A stretch of DNA of 64,000 nucleotides from JALUZX01 sp964561605 (GTDB taxonomy: Bacteria > Planctomycetota > UBA1135 > JALUZX01): positions 1-64,000 of the forward strand of contig CAZLQD010000010.1 of NCBI GenBank assembly GCA_964561605.1, in the 5' to 3' direction. How positions within the stretch are numbered: position 1 is the stretch's first letter; each line of letters starts with the position of its first letter. The position numbers were made by a program, and so were the translations under genes. This document shows positions 1 to 7,787 of this stretch, piece after piece. The notes below the pieces were generated by a model. The model saw only the letters and a list, made by a program, of their open reading frames with translations, was not told the DNA's origin and ran no database searches.

Positions 1-117
1 CCCGTCAAGAGGTTATTCGCAAGGAGAATGAAAGAGTTTGTTTCGGATTTCGGATTCCGTGAATCGGAAAAGAAGAAGCCGCACCCCCCAAGAACCCACT
101 TCTTATTCTCTTCTAAC

Positions 118-194
118 AAAAATCGGCTTGCTCGGCGTACAGGGGCCGGGCTCGGCCCGGCCCCTGAGGAACAACTTGAAAAGGGCTATGGTTG
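118..194. repeat. 77-bp direct repeat, copy 1
   Basis: Identical base for base to 666..742. In the middle is a perfect 10-bp inverted repeat with a 3-nt loop (arms 142..151 and 155..164, GGGGCCGGGC pairing with GCCCGGCCCC). The sequences on either side of the two copies differ, so the identical unit is well bounded. No coding sense is apparent. Confidence 0.85.
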
Positions 195-245
195 GAAGGG
201 CTCAGAGGGCTGACAACACCTGCTCCCCCTGACGTCGCCCCCCCT

Positions 246-302
246 CGTCAGCCCCGGCTGGCCGAGGTCTGGTCGAAGACCAGACCGAGGACGTCCGGGG
301 AG
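246..302 (+). repeat. Hairpin element E1 (GAA-loop family)
   Basis: About 57 bp. It starts CGTCAGCCCC and ends GACGTCCGGGGAG. The centre is a perfect 9-bp stem (266..274 with 278..286) closed by a GAA loop. The ends can pair as an outer stem (CCCCGG with CCGGGG). It aligns without gaps to 424..480. Four adjacent stem pairs differ between the copies and all remain paired, which is direct covariation evidence for a conserved structure. Confidence 0.75.
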
Positions 303-311
303 TGGCAGCAA

Positions 312-412
312 CAACGAAAGCACCCCAAAAAACACTTCGAACTGCCACCCACTCCCCTGACGTCGGGGAATCCTGTTCTTCGAACAGTCTTCCCCGCCGG
401 CAGGGGCTAACG
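312..412 (-). repeat. About 100-bp repeat holding inverted element E3
   Basis: Matches 922..1022 with about five mismatches and no gaps. On the minus strand, 412 down to 352 reads as another member of the E1/E2 family: CGTTAGCCCC start, GCCGGC, a GAA-loop stem (CTGTTC with GAACAG), then GACGTCAGGGGAG. The outer stem here is CCCCTG with CAGGGG, again compensating relative to CCCCGG with CCGGGG in E1. E3 therefore lies between E1 and E2 in the opposite orientation. Confidence 0.75.
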
Positions 413-423
413 TTGGAAAAAAA

Positions 424-480
424 CGTCAGCCCCGGCCGGCCGAGTCACGGTCGAAGACCGTGACGAGGACGTCCGGGAGG
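424..480 (+). repeat. Hairpin element E2 (GAA-loop family)
   Basis: Same orientation as E1, offset 178 bp. The inner stem is 444..452 with 456..464 around a GAA loop. Pairs 445-463, 446-462, 447-461 and 448-460 read T-A, C-G, A-T and C-G where E1 has G-C, T-A, C-G and T-A. The flanking arms and the downstream GTGGCAGCA segment are conserved with E1. Confidence 0.75.
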
Positions 481-665
481 TGGCAGCAGAATCGAAAGCG
501 TCACTAATCACGACAGAATCGAACGCCACCCATGTGAAATCCCCCCTGAAAAAAGGGTGACCCATGGACCTGGAGGCCTGACGAATCGGGCGGTTGGGCG
601 GGGGTGGTGGGCTCCAAGAGTGTTTCAAAAGGAGACGTTGCGCATCTCCGTTTTCTTTCTTCTCA

Positions 666-742
666 AAAAATCGGCTTGCTCGGCGTACAGGGGCCGGGCT
701 CGGCCCGGCCCCTGAGGAACAACTTGAAAAGGGCTATGGTTG
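666..742. repeat. 77-bp direct repeat, copy 2
   Basis: Perfect second copy of 118..194, offset 548 bp in the same orientation, with the same GC-rich hairpin at 690..712. Perfect identity over 77 bp between non-coding copies implies recent duplication, gene conversion or selection. Confidence 0.85.
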
Positions 743-921
743 AAAAGCAACAACCACTCAGCACCGTAACCCAGCCCCCGACGCCAGGGCTCGGCTTCGC
801 CCGCCCTGAAAAGAAAACAAAAAAATCCCCTTCTTCGAAAGAAAAGAGAAGAAGAAACAAACTCCCCTGAGACCGGGCCACCAACCTCTCGTCACCTCGA
901 CCATCCCCTGATTGGCACCAG

Positions 922-1022
922 CAACGAAAGCGCCACAAAAAACCCTTCGAACTCCCACCCACTCCCCTGACGTCGGGGAATCCTGTTCTTCGAACAGTCT
1001 TCCCCGCCGGCAGGGGCTGACG
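922..1022 (-). repeat. About 100-bp repeat holding inverted element E4
   Basis: Second copy of 312..412, offset 610 bp. The hairpin core from about 962 to 1022 is almost unchanged; the mismatches lie mainly in the A-rich flank. A partial plus-strand relative follows at once (the GACGCCAGGGGAGTGG segment at 1040..1055), repeating the convergent E-type pairing seen further left. Confidence 0.75.
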
Positions 1023-1140
1023 ATGAAATCGAAGCCCGAGACGCCAGGGGAGTGGCTCCAGTGCCGGGCACTCCTCGTCTTCCGGGTTGACGGTTCTGCG
1101 GTTCTTCTACCTTTGGCCCTGCCTGGGGTTCCCTGAAAAG

Positions 1141-1170
1141 GAAGGCCCGGAGGAGATCCTCCGGGCCTTC
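1141..1170 (-). terminator. Rho-independent-like terminator after the coiled-coil gene
   Basis: Perfect 14-bp inverted repeat (1141..1154 with 1157..1170). It begins 24 bp past the stop codon of the gene ending at 1194 and is followed in the direction of transcription by CTTTTC. It should end the leftward kinase/sigma transcript. Confidence 0.75.
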
Positions 1171-1193
1171 GTGAGGATGGTACCCTCCTTCCC

Positions 1194-2129
1194 CTAGTCC
1201 CGTGGGTGGGTATCCAGAAGGAATGCTCCCTTTCCCGGGCAATTCCTCCTTCCGGGGGACCGGACGTCTTCCTCCTTCTTCCCGGCCCGTCCCTTCAACT
1301 TCCGGATTCTCTCCTCTGCGGTCCGGCAGGAAGGTTCTTTCCTCCCGCCGGAGAACCATCGGTCCACTTCCGCCAGGATCTCCTCGGTCTTTCCGGCCCC
1401 TTCCTCCCGGGGTTCCAGGACGTCCATGTCCAGGAAATCGGCTTCCAGCATTTTCTGTGCCACGTCCAGGCGCTTCTTCACCTCCTTCAGTGCCTCCCTG
1501 GCCTGGACCAGGGCCGAGTCGTCCAGGTCGAACTTGCGGGACTGGGCCGCCAGGGCGTCGACCTGCCTCTTCTGGGCCTTCAGGCTCTTCAGCATGTCCT
1601 TGAGACGGGCCCTCTCCGCGAGGACGGCGGAAAGTTTGCGCCGTGCCGCCTCCAAGGCTCTCTTCTGTCCTTCCAAAAGCCTTCGCTTTCCCTGGAGAAG
1701 GGACACGCAATTCTTGTATTCCTCGAAGACCCTGCCCAGGTCACGGACCACCTTCTCCCGTCCCATCCTCAGTCCGGCCACGTAGTAGACGGCTCTGTCC
1801 GATTCCAGAAGTCTCTTCCGCCGGAGGACCCGGGCCTCCAGGTCCTTCTTCCGCCGCTCCAGGAGAACGATGTCCTCCTGGAGATCCTCCAACTCCACTT
1901 CTCCCGCCGCAACGTCCCTGAGGCAGGAGTGGATCTGGGGGTCGATCTCCCTGATGAGCCTTTCCGACCGCCGGATCTCGAACTGGATCGGAATGGCCTC
2001 CTTCACGGTCCGCCTCGCCGCGCCCAGGGCCGTGCCCAGGTAACTCGGAGCGCTGGTCCCGAAGACCAGGTAGAGCCCCAGGGCCCCCGCCAGGGCTGTC
2101 CCGGCGACCCACTTGAACAACTTGAACAT
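1194..2129 (-). CDS. Membrane-anchored coiled-coil protein, planctomycete type
   Basis: 311 residues. The ATG at 2129 is chosen because GGGAGG sits six bases upstream; a longer frame to 2177 has no such site. Residues 4-25 form one hydrophobic segment, followed by a short linker ending in an IPIQFEIRRSE-like segment. The rest is mostly charged heptad-like coiled coil (Leu/Lys/Glu/Arg), with a more disordered basic tail. Similar N-terminally anchored coiled-coil proteins are, from memory, common in Planctomycetes, but their function is unknown. It is the last gene of the sigma / anti-sigma / kinase block and is followed by a strong terminator. A role as membrane-linked scaffold or stress effector is inference only. 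Confidence 0.8.
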   Translation of the reverse strand: MFKLFKWVAGTALAGALGLYLVFGTSAPSYLGTALGAARRTVKEAIPIQFEIRRSERLIREIDPQIHSCLRDVAAGEVELEDLQEDIVLLERRKKDLEARVLRRKRLLESDRAVYYVAGLRMGREKVVRDLGRVFEEYKNCVSLLQGKRRLLEGQKRALEAARRKLSAVLAERARLKDMLKSLKAQKRQVDALAAQSRKFDLDDSALVQAREALKEVKKRLDVAQKMLEADFLDMDVLEPREEGAGKTEEILAEVDRWFSGGRKEPSCRTAEERIRKLKGRAGKKEEDVRSPGRRNCPGKGAFLLDTHPRD

Positions 2130-2289
2130 GGTCGTCCTCCCTTGTGCACTTCCAAGGAACTTGCCTTCGTTTGCCACAAGGGGGATTACGTTCCAATGAG
2201 GAAAAGATTCCGTAAGGAACAGAAAAAAACGGGACGGGGGGGCGTTCCGCCGAGGTTTCCGTCACTCCGGATGGACGTGGCGGGGAAGG

Positions 2290-2586
2290 CTACCTGCCCT
2301 TGAGCCCCAGGAAGGTGGACCGGAGGGCCTTCTCGGTGGCCGAATCCAGCTCTTCCCTGGGAAGGGGCCTCCCCTCCCGGGACTCCCGGATCTCCTGGAC
2401 CTTCAAGGAACACCAGGGGCACCGGCCCGTCTCGACGTGGAAGGAGACGAAACCGGCCGGCCCCGGGGGCAGACCCCCTTCCACCCAGGCCCGAAGGAGG
2501 TCCTCGTGGGGGCAGGAGACCCGCTCCTCCCTCCAGATGAGGGCCACGTCCTGTTCGAAGACCTTGTCCCTTTCCTCTCTTTCCAT
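2290..2586 (-). CDS. Small zinc-finger protein, candidate anti-sigma factor
   Basis: 98 residues, soluble, with no membrane segment. The central part has a Cys-Pro-His, then a spaced His, then a CxxC arrangement (SCPHEDLL, then SFHVETGRCPWC). This resembles the His/Cys zinc-binding head of ZAS-type anti-sigma factors. It starts ten bases after the ECF sigma gene with a good AGGAGG site, the usual arrangement for a sigma / anti-sigma pair. Binding and inhibition of the neighbouring sigma factor is inferred from this context. It might instead be a general zinc-finger protein of the same operon. Confidence 0.65.
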   Translation of the reverse strand: MEREERDKVFEQDVALIWREERVSCPHEDLLRAWVEGGLPPGPAGFVSFHVETGRCPWCSLKVQEIRESREGRPLPREELDSATEKALRSTFLGLKGR

Positions 2587-2595
2587 CCGGGCCTC

Positions 2596-3264
2596 CTACA
2601 TCGCTCCCGGCGCCCAGAGCCCGGGAAAGAGGGTCCGGGCGGGATCCTTCTCGCGAAGGCAGTCCCGGACCTTTCCAAGGGCCCGGAACTTGATTCCCGC
2701 CACGGCCCTCTCGCTCCCCACATGGAAAAGGCGGGCCGCGTCCTTGTTCTTTCCTCCCAGGACCAGGAGAAACTCCAGGACCTTGAGCTGCTCGAACTCG
2801 CCCTTCTCCCAAAGTGTCTCCACGAGCTTCTTCAGGCAAGCCGCCAGGGCCTTCCTCCTGCGGAGGTTCTCCTCCCAGGCGAGGGCGCTCTCCGCGGGAG
2901 AACGCCTCTCCGAGGGAAAACGGCCCAGGAAGCCTCCCTGGCTGGAGGATTCGCTCTCGTCGGGAGGGGTGGCCGGGAGAAGAACCTCCCTGTGCTTCCT
3001 CTTCCGGATCAGGTCCACAAGCCTGTTCCGGGCGATACCGAAGAGGAATTGGGCCGGGGTATACTCCAGCTTGAACCTCCCGATGGCCTGGAGGGCGCCG
3101 GTGAAGGTCTCCTGGACCAGGTCCTCGGCCGTATCCTTCTCCCCCGGTCCCAGGTGGCACAGGAAGTACCGGAAGAGCTGGGGGGAGAACTCCCTGACCA
3201 GGTCTTCCCAGGCCTTCTCGTCGCCGGCCTGGAGCAGGCGGATCCTTTCCTCGAGGGAGGTCAT
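2596..3264 (-). CDS. RNA polymerase sigma factor, ECF / sigma-70 family
   Basis: 222 residues. Region 2 is clear: the N-terminal LLQAGDEKAWEDLVREFSP segment, then AEDLVQETFTGAL, and a FGIARNRLVDLIRKRKHRE helix of the region 2.4 type. A Ser/Pro-rich linker (about residues 95-135) precedes a weaker, lengthened helical C-terminus that should be region 4; its helix-turn-helix is less canonical than usual. It is predicted to redirect RNA polymerase to a specific regulon. It is followed by a zinc-finger anti-sigma candidate and preceded by a Ser/Thr kinase gene 10 bases upstream, so phosphorylation may be part of its control (inference). Confidence 0.85.
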   Translation of the reverse strand: MTSLEERIRLLQAGDEKAWEDLVREFSPQLFRYFLCHLGPGEKDTAEDLVQETFTGALQAIGRFKLEYTPAQFLFGIARNRLVDLIRKRKHREVLLPATPPDESESSSQGGFLGRFPSERRSPAESALAWEENLRRRKALAACLKKLVETLWEKGEFEQLKVLEFLLVLGGKNKDAARLFHVGSERAVAGIKFRALGKVRDCLREKDPARTLFPGLWAPGAM

Positions 3265-3274
3265 GCTCGTTCCA

Positions 3275-4438
3275 TCAGAATGTAATCTTGAAAAGACTCT
3301 CCAGGACGCGTCCCAGCACCCGGATGAGGATACTCAAGACGAAGACCAGGACAAAGAGTTCCAGGGCGAAACCGAAGATTCTGAAACTCAACTTGAAGGT
3401 GATCCTGAGGAGCCTCCCCGGGAGGCCGAGGAACCAGTCCAGGAAGCCCGGCGCCTCCTCCCTCTCACCCCCGCCCTCCTCCCCTGGAAAGGGCCCTTCC
3501 ACGGCTGCCTTCCTCCCCTTTCCGCCCGCTCCCTTCTTCCTCCCGACCCTGGTCCCGCCACTTCCTTTCCCGGAGGCCTCTTTCCGGGAAAAGGCGTAGA
3601 GGGGAAGGTCCGCACCGGCCCGGACCAGGGCCGACCCCATCTCCGAGGCCGAGGAATAACGGTCCCCCGGCTTCTTTGCCATGGCCCGGGAGACGACGGG
3701 CCTGAGACTCTTGGGAAATCCCCGGGGGAAACGAAGGGGCTCCTTCTCGTGCTTCCGCATGACCTCCCATTCCGATTCCCCGGAAAAGGGAGGCTTCCCC
3801 GTGACCGTCTCGAAGAGCACCACCCCCAGGGAGTAGATGTCGGACCTTTCGTCCCCCTTCCTGTCCAGGAGCTCGGGGGCCATGTAGAGGGGGGTCCCCC
3901 TGCCGAAGGAGAGGGTTCTCCGCGTGGCGGTGATGAGCCTGGCCAGGCCGTAGTCTCCCAGCCTGGGCCGCCCCCCCTTGAGAAAGATGTTGGCCGGCTT
4001 GATGTCGAAGTGGACGAAACCGTGGTCGTGGAGGGCCTGGACGCCGGAACAGACCTGGGCCAGGAGGCCCGCCGCCTCGGCCGGGGGAAGGGGTCCCTCC
4101 TCGCCGAGCTTCAGGGCGAGGGTTTCTTCCCCGGCGTAACCCATGACGATGTACGGGATCCCGTCCACCGAGCCCTGGTCCTCGATGCTCACCAGGTTGG
4201 GGTGGTCCAGTTGGGCCAGGTACTCCAGGGAACCCAGCTCCCTCATCACCGCCTCGCCGGTGACGGGGTCGTCCACCTTGAGGAACTTCACCGCCACGGG
4301 TCGCCCTACGGAGAGCTTCCTCGCCTTGTAGACCACGCCGAAGGTCCCGTGGCCGAGAAGGCCCAGGATCTGGTAGCCCTCCAGGAAGCCGGGCTCCCTC
4401 AGGTGGCGGTAGAAGTGTTCCCAGTCAGGTTGAGTCAC
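3275..4438 (-). CDS. Ser/Thr protein kinase with C-terminal membrane anchor
   Basis: 387 residues from the GTG at 4438, which has GAGG eight bases upstream; a GTG at 4459 is also possible. The kinase domain covers about residues 20-270: glycine loop GHGTFGVV, ATP lysine near 51 (VAVKFLKV), catalytic loop HFDIKPAN (His-Phe-Asp replaces His-Arg-Asp), metal loop DYG instead of DFG, and GTPLYMAPEL in the activation segment. The aspartates and the lysine are kept, so it is probably active, but the RD arginine is missing. A basic, Gly/Lys-rich linker leads to hydrophobic helices in the last 50 residues. The next gene downstream is an ECF sigma factor, suggesting regulation of that pathway. Confidence 0.85.
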   Translation of the reverse strand: MTQPDWEHFYRHLREPGFLEGYQILGLLGHGTFGVVYKARKLSVGRPVAVKFLKVDDPVTGEAVMRELGSLEYLAQLDHPNLVSIEDQGSVDGIPYIVMGYAGEETLALKLGEEGPLPPAEAAGLLAQVCSGVQALHDHGFVHFDIKPANIFLKGGRPRLGDYGLARLITATRRTLSFGRGTPLYMAPELLDRKGDERSDIYSLGVVLFETVTGKPPFSGESEWEVMRKHEKEPLRFPRGFPKSLRPVVSRAMAKKPGDRYSSASEMGSALVRAGADLPLYAFSRKEASGKGSGGTRVGRKKGAGGKGRKAAVEGPFPGEEGGGEREEAPGFLDWFLGLPGRLLRITFKLSFRIFGFALELFVLVFVLSILIRVLGRVLESLFKITF

Positions 4439-4471
4439 GACGGCATCCTCGACCAGCACCTCCCCCCCTCT

Positions 4472-5374
4472 TCATACCACGAGCCAGAAGGCTCCGCATA
4501 GCCCGAGCCATGCCAGAAACGACAAGGCCTGGATTCGAAAAGTGAAATACCCCTTTGTAGCCCAATCCAGCCTCAGGGCCAGCAGCCAGGCTCCCAGGGC
4601 GGCGGCGGCGGCCCAGCCCAGCCTGAGAAGCCAGGTCCGGTCGGCCCTTCCCAGGCCCTTCCGGGCCCGGGCCAGGACCTTCCCGTCCCGATTCCAAAGC
4701 ACCCAGGCCTTCCAGGCCGGCCCGGCCGGCCCGTTCCGGCGCTGGAGGAAGCTCCTTCTCTCCAGGCCCTCCAGAGTGAGGCTCCCCAGGAAGGTCCCCT
4801 TCCAGGGACGCCAGGGCAGAGACCTCTCCAGGAGGGAGAGCACCCTCGCCCGGGCCTTCTCCCGGGCCGAGGCCAGGGCCTCCCCGGGGCTTCCTTTCCA
4901 CTCTCCCCCGGCCCGGAAAACCCCGGGGGGAAGATCCTCCCTGTATACCCAGGGAGCGGGAAGGATCCTCACCTCCAGAGGCTCCTGGAGAAAACCTGGA
5001 CAAGAAAGTCGAAAACCATACCCGCCTCTTCCCCAGGGGAAGGCCGAAAAAACCAGCCGGAGGACTCCCTTCCCATCGCCACCGTGTGAGGCGGGATGGA
5101 ATCCCCTCCTCTCGAGAACCTCGGCCAACCCCTCCAGCCCCAGGGAAGCCTCCTCCTCCAACCCCTCCCGAACCTCCTTCTCCACCAGCCAGGGACCGGG
5201 AGCCAGGGTGAGGACCTCCTCCTCCAGGACCCGGAAGAAGCCCCTCCCAAGGGCCTTCCCCCCCCGGTAGGGCCCGGGAAGGACTTCCAGGACCTCCGCC
5301 GGTGCGGCGAAGTCCCCTCCGGCGGATACCCGGGCCGGCAGGAGGAGGAAGAGGAAGAAGACCAGGAAACCCAT
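4472..5374 (-). CDS. Signal-peptide protein with two C-terminal membrane helices
   Basis: 300 residues. The N-terminus is a clear signal peptide (GFLVFFLFLLLPARVSAGG). The middle is an exported or periplasmic region with no motif I recognise. The last 65 residues contain two hydrophobic helices separated by a short RLDWATKGYFTF stretch. The ATG at 5374 has AAAGGAG nearby. It sits between an FHA-like scaffold and a membrane Ser/Thr kinase in the same leftward block. An envelope protein acting with the kinase is a guess from position; no family is assigned. Confidence 0.75.
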   Translation of the reverse strand: MGFLVFFLFLLLPARVSAGGDFAAPAEVLEVLPGPYRGGKALGRGFFRVLEEEVLTLAPGPWLVEKEVREGLEEEASLGLEGLAEVLERRGFHPASHGGDGKGVLRLVFSAFPWGRGGYGFRLSCPGFLQEPLEVRILPAPWVYREDLPPGVFRAGGEWKGSPGEALASAREKARARVLSLLERSLPWRPWKGTFLGSLTLEGLERRSFLQRRNGPAGPAWKAWVLWNRDGKVLARARKGLGRADRTWLLRLGWAAAAALGAWLLALRLDWATKGYFTFRIQALSFLAWLGLCGAFWLVV

Positions 5375-5431
5375 GACCGCTCTCTCCTTTCAAAGGGAAG
5401 GAACCTGGATGACTTCGAAGGAAGGGAGCGA

Positions 5432-7720
5432 TTATTCTCCCTCCGCCGGACCCGGGGACCTGGGATCCAAAAAGAGCAGGATCCCCCCGGCCCTCACCTT
5501 GCCGAAGCCGTCCAGGATTCCCTCCGCCCCCAAATCCCCCCAGTCGGTCTCGATGTTTTCCGAGGCCCGCAAGAGGAACCTGCCCCTGTCGTCCAGGGCG
5601 AGCTCCACCCTCTCACCGGCCCCAGGTATACGGATATGGGCATCCTCGTCGGGCCCGATGAGGAGGGCCCCGTCCCACCCGGGGACCTTCATCCATGCCA
5701 CGCGGCGGCAACCCTCCACGTCGAAATCCCCCGGGAACTCGAGAAGGGCCGTCGCGGTCCTGCTTCCGGGCCTCCGGAACCGGACCTTCAAGGCGGGGCC
5801 GACGGCGAGGACCATGCCGTCCTCCAGTTCCCCCCGGTCCCTCTCCTCCCCGCCCGCATCCAGGGGAGCGCCGGAGAGGGAGCGGAAGCGGAAGGAGAGC
5901 CCCCTGTGGAAGCTCAGGGACCTGGTGAACTCCACCTCCTCCGAACCCAGCCGGGCGAGGACGGGCAGGTCCGCCTTCCCCCCTGCGGCGGACCCCAGGA
6001 CCAGCCTCTCCCTGGGAAGGACCAGCAAGTCCCCCCTCCCGGCGACGCGCAGGTAGAACCCCTCCATCGGATTCCCCCGACCCTCCCCTCCTCCCGGCTC
6101 GGCCGACCCGGGCCGGACGGGAAAGGCCGGGTCGGCCGGAAGTCCCCAGCCCTCCCTGGCCGCCCCCAGGAGCCGGACTTCCCCCGGGGCTGCGCCTTCC
6201 CTAAGGGCCTTCCTGCAAAGTTCCCTCAAGCGGTCCGCCCCCGCGCGGAAGAGGGCCGGTGCGGACCGGCGCGGAAGGGGAAAGGAACCCCCCATGCGCT
6301 TGACCGAGACTCCGATCCCGGCACCTTCCGGGATCCCCTCCATCCCTTCCAGGAAGGCCGAAGCCGCGGCCAGTTCCTCCCGGGCCTTCTCCAGGCCCGG
6401 GACCTCCCGGTCCAACCCGGAGGCCTCCTCCAGGAGGGAGCGGCACCTCGCCAGGCCGGCCGAGTCCGCCGCCCCCGCCAGGGCCGAGGCGAAGGCCCCC
6501 ATCTTCCAGAGGGCCATCCCGATCCGCCCGAAGGCATCGGCCAGGCCCTCCTCCCGTTTCTCCGAAGAGGAAACCACCTCCAGGAAGGCCTTGGCGGCCT
6601 TCCTGGGGAGGCCTTCCTCGAGAAGGCGGAAACCCTCCTGGAGGGATTCCTCCGAGGCTTCCAGGGCTTCCCGGGCGAGGGAACGGGCGATCTCTTCCGT
6701 TCGGGAGGTCAGGGCCCCTTCCGCCAGGGGATCCCCCGAGCCGGGAGAAGCCGGGAGGAGCCTGGAGAGCCACCTTCCCGCCTCCGGGCCCTCCCCCTCC
6801 TTCCAGCCCTCCTCCTCCAGCCAGGCCCGGGCCCCCCTCCTGGAGGGAGCCCCTTCCCCGATCCGCCCCGCCGCCTCTTCGGCCTTTCCCGCCGAGGCGG
6901 CATCCAGGCCCCGGGCCCAGCAGAGAAGCTCCAGGAAGGAAGCCTCCAGGGAGGCCGGAAGAGGAAGAGGTTCCAACCTCTCCAGGATCGCCAGGGCCTC
7001 CCGGAACCGGCCTCCCCCCAGGAGGCGGCCGGCCTCCTCCAAGGCCCGGGAGAGGAGAAGATCCAGGAGCCCCCTCGAGGCGGCCTCCTCCAGGAGGAGG
7101 GGATCCAGGCCGGCCAGGGCGCCCAGGATCCCGGCCCCCTCTTCCTCGCCGGCGGAAAGGGCCCGTAGGAAGGCCCGGAGCAGGGGCTCCTCCAAAGCCT
7201 TCTCCCGGTCCAGCCCGAGGAGCTCCCTCCACGCAGCGGCGGCGGCCAGCAAGTTCCCCTCCTCCAGGAAGTTCCGGACCTCGCCGGCCTTCCTCTCCCC
7301 CCTCTCCAGGGCCTTCCCGGCCCGGGCCCGAAGGGCTTCGGCCCAGCCGGCCTCTTCCCCACCGGCCTCCTCCAGGGCACGGCGGGGCAACCCGGCGGAA
7401 AGGAAGAACCGGGCCCTCTCCCCGGCATAGCGCCCTCTCTCCACCTGGGAACGAAGCTGTTCGCCGGCGGCCTTCAGATCCTCCGCCAAGGTGGCGTCCC
7501 CACCGGCACGGCCCAGGTCCCTGGCGGCTCCGGCCAGGTTGCCCCTCTCTAGGCGGTGCCTGGCCCGATCCAGGAGGGCTTCCCGGGCCTTCCGGCGGAC
7601 CTCCCTGGCCCGCCGGTGCTCGGCGATCCTGGGATCCGAGGCCAGGCGGAGGGCCTCTTCCCAGAACCCCCGCTTCAGGGCCTCTTCGGCCTGGCGCAGT
7701 CGAACGGCCCGACGAAACAT
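5432..7720 (-). CDS. Large helical-repeat protein with FHA-like C-terminus
   Basis: 762 residues. About the first 540 are Ala/Glu/Arg/Leu-rich helical repeats resembling degenerate TPRs (for example the repeated LERGNLAGAARDLGRAG type spacing). The last 220 form a beta-rich region in which an arginine-containing strand (LLVLPRERLVLGSAAGGKADL) resembles the start of an FHA phosphopeptide-binding domain; a second such region may follow. FHA modules read phospho-threonine, which fits the Ser/Thr kinase two genes downstream. The ATG at 7720 has a GGAGG site five bases away. FHA assignment is moderate; no catalytic motif is visible. Confidence 0.75.
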   Translation of the reverse strand: MFRRAVRLRQAEEALKRGFWEEALRLASDPRIAEHRRAREVRRKAREALLDRARHRLERGNLAGAARDLGRAGGDATLAEDLKAAGEQLRSQVERGRYAGERARFFLSAGLPRRALEEAGGEEAGWAEALRARAGKALERGERKAGEVRNFLEEGNLLAAAAAWRELLGLDREKALEEPLLRAFLRALSAGEEEGAGILGALAGLDPLLLEEAASRGLLDLLLSRALEEAGRLLGGGRFREALAILERLEPLPLPASLEASFLELLCWARGLDAASAGKAEEAAGRIGEGAPSRRGARAWLEEEGWKEGEGPEAGRWLSRLLPASPGSGDPLAEGALTSRTEEIARSLAREALEASEESLQEGFRLLEEGLPRKAAKAFLEVVSSSEKREEGLADAFGRIGMALWKMGAFASALAGAADSAGLARCRSLLEEASGLDREVPGLEKAREELAAASAFLEGMEGIPEGAGIGVSVKRMGGSFPLPRRSAPALFRAGADRLRELCRKALREGAAPGEVRLLGAAREGWGLPADPAFPVRPGSAEPGGGEGRGNPMEGFYLRVAGRGDLLVLPRERLVLGSAAGGKADLPVLARLGSEEVEFTRSLSFHRGLSFRFRSLSGAPLDAGGEERDRGELEDGMVLAVGPALKVRFRRPGSRTATALLEFPGDFDVEGCRRVAWMKVPGWDGALLIGPDEDAHIRIPGAGERVELALDDRGRFLLRASENIETDWGDLGAEGILDGFGKVRAGGILLFLDPRSPGPAEGE

Positions 7721-7787
7721 GGTTTCCTCCGTTGGGTGGGCGACCCTGGGATTTCGGCCGGAGGAAAGGGATATTCCGGCCCAGGTC

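Larger units (their letters stand above)
1..1140. other. Gene-free region built of palindromic repeats
   Basis: No frame here looks like a real protein: the open frames are short and Arg/Pro-rich, and none resembles a known family. The base composition is richer in A and short A/T runs than the coding DNA that follows. The stretch holds two perfect 77-bp direct repeats (118..194, 666..742), a pair of about 100-bp near-identical repeats (312..412, 922..1022) and several short GAA-loop hairpins, described separately. It lies beyond the terminator of the leftmost gene, and its left limit is outside the window. Confidence 0.7.

Noticed and set aside
246..1022. Integron attC-like or CRISPR array in the repeat region
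   Set aside because: The hairpins have no attC core (GTTRRRY / RYYYAAC) pairs, there is no cassette gene or integrase, and the repeats are irregularly spaced and in both orientations, unlike CRISPR.
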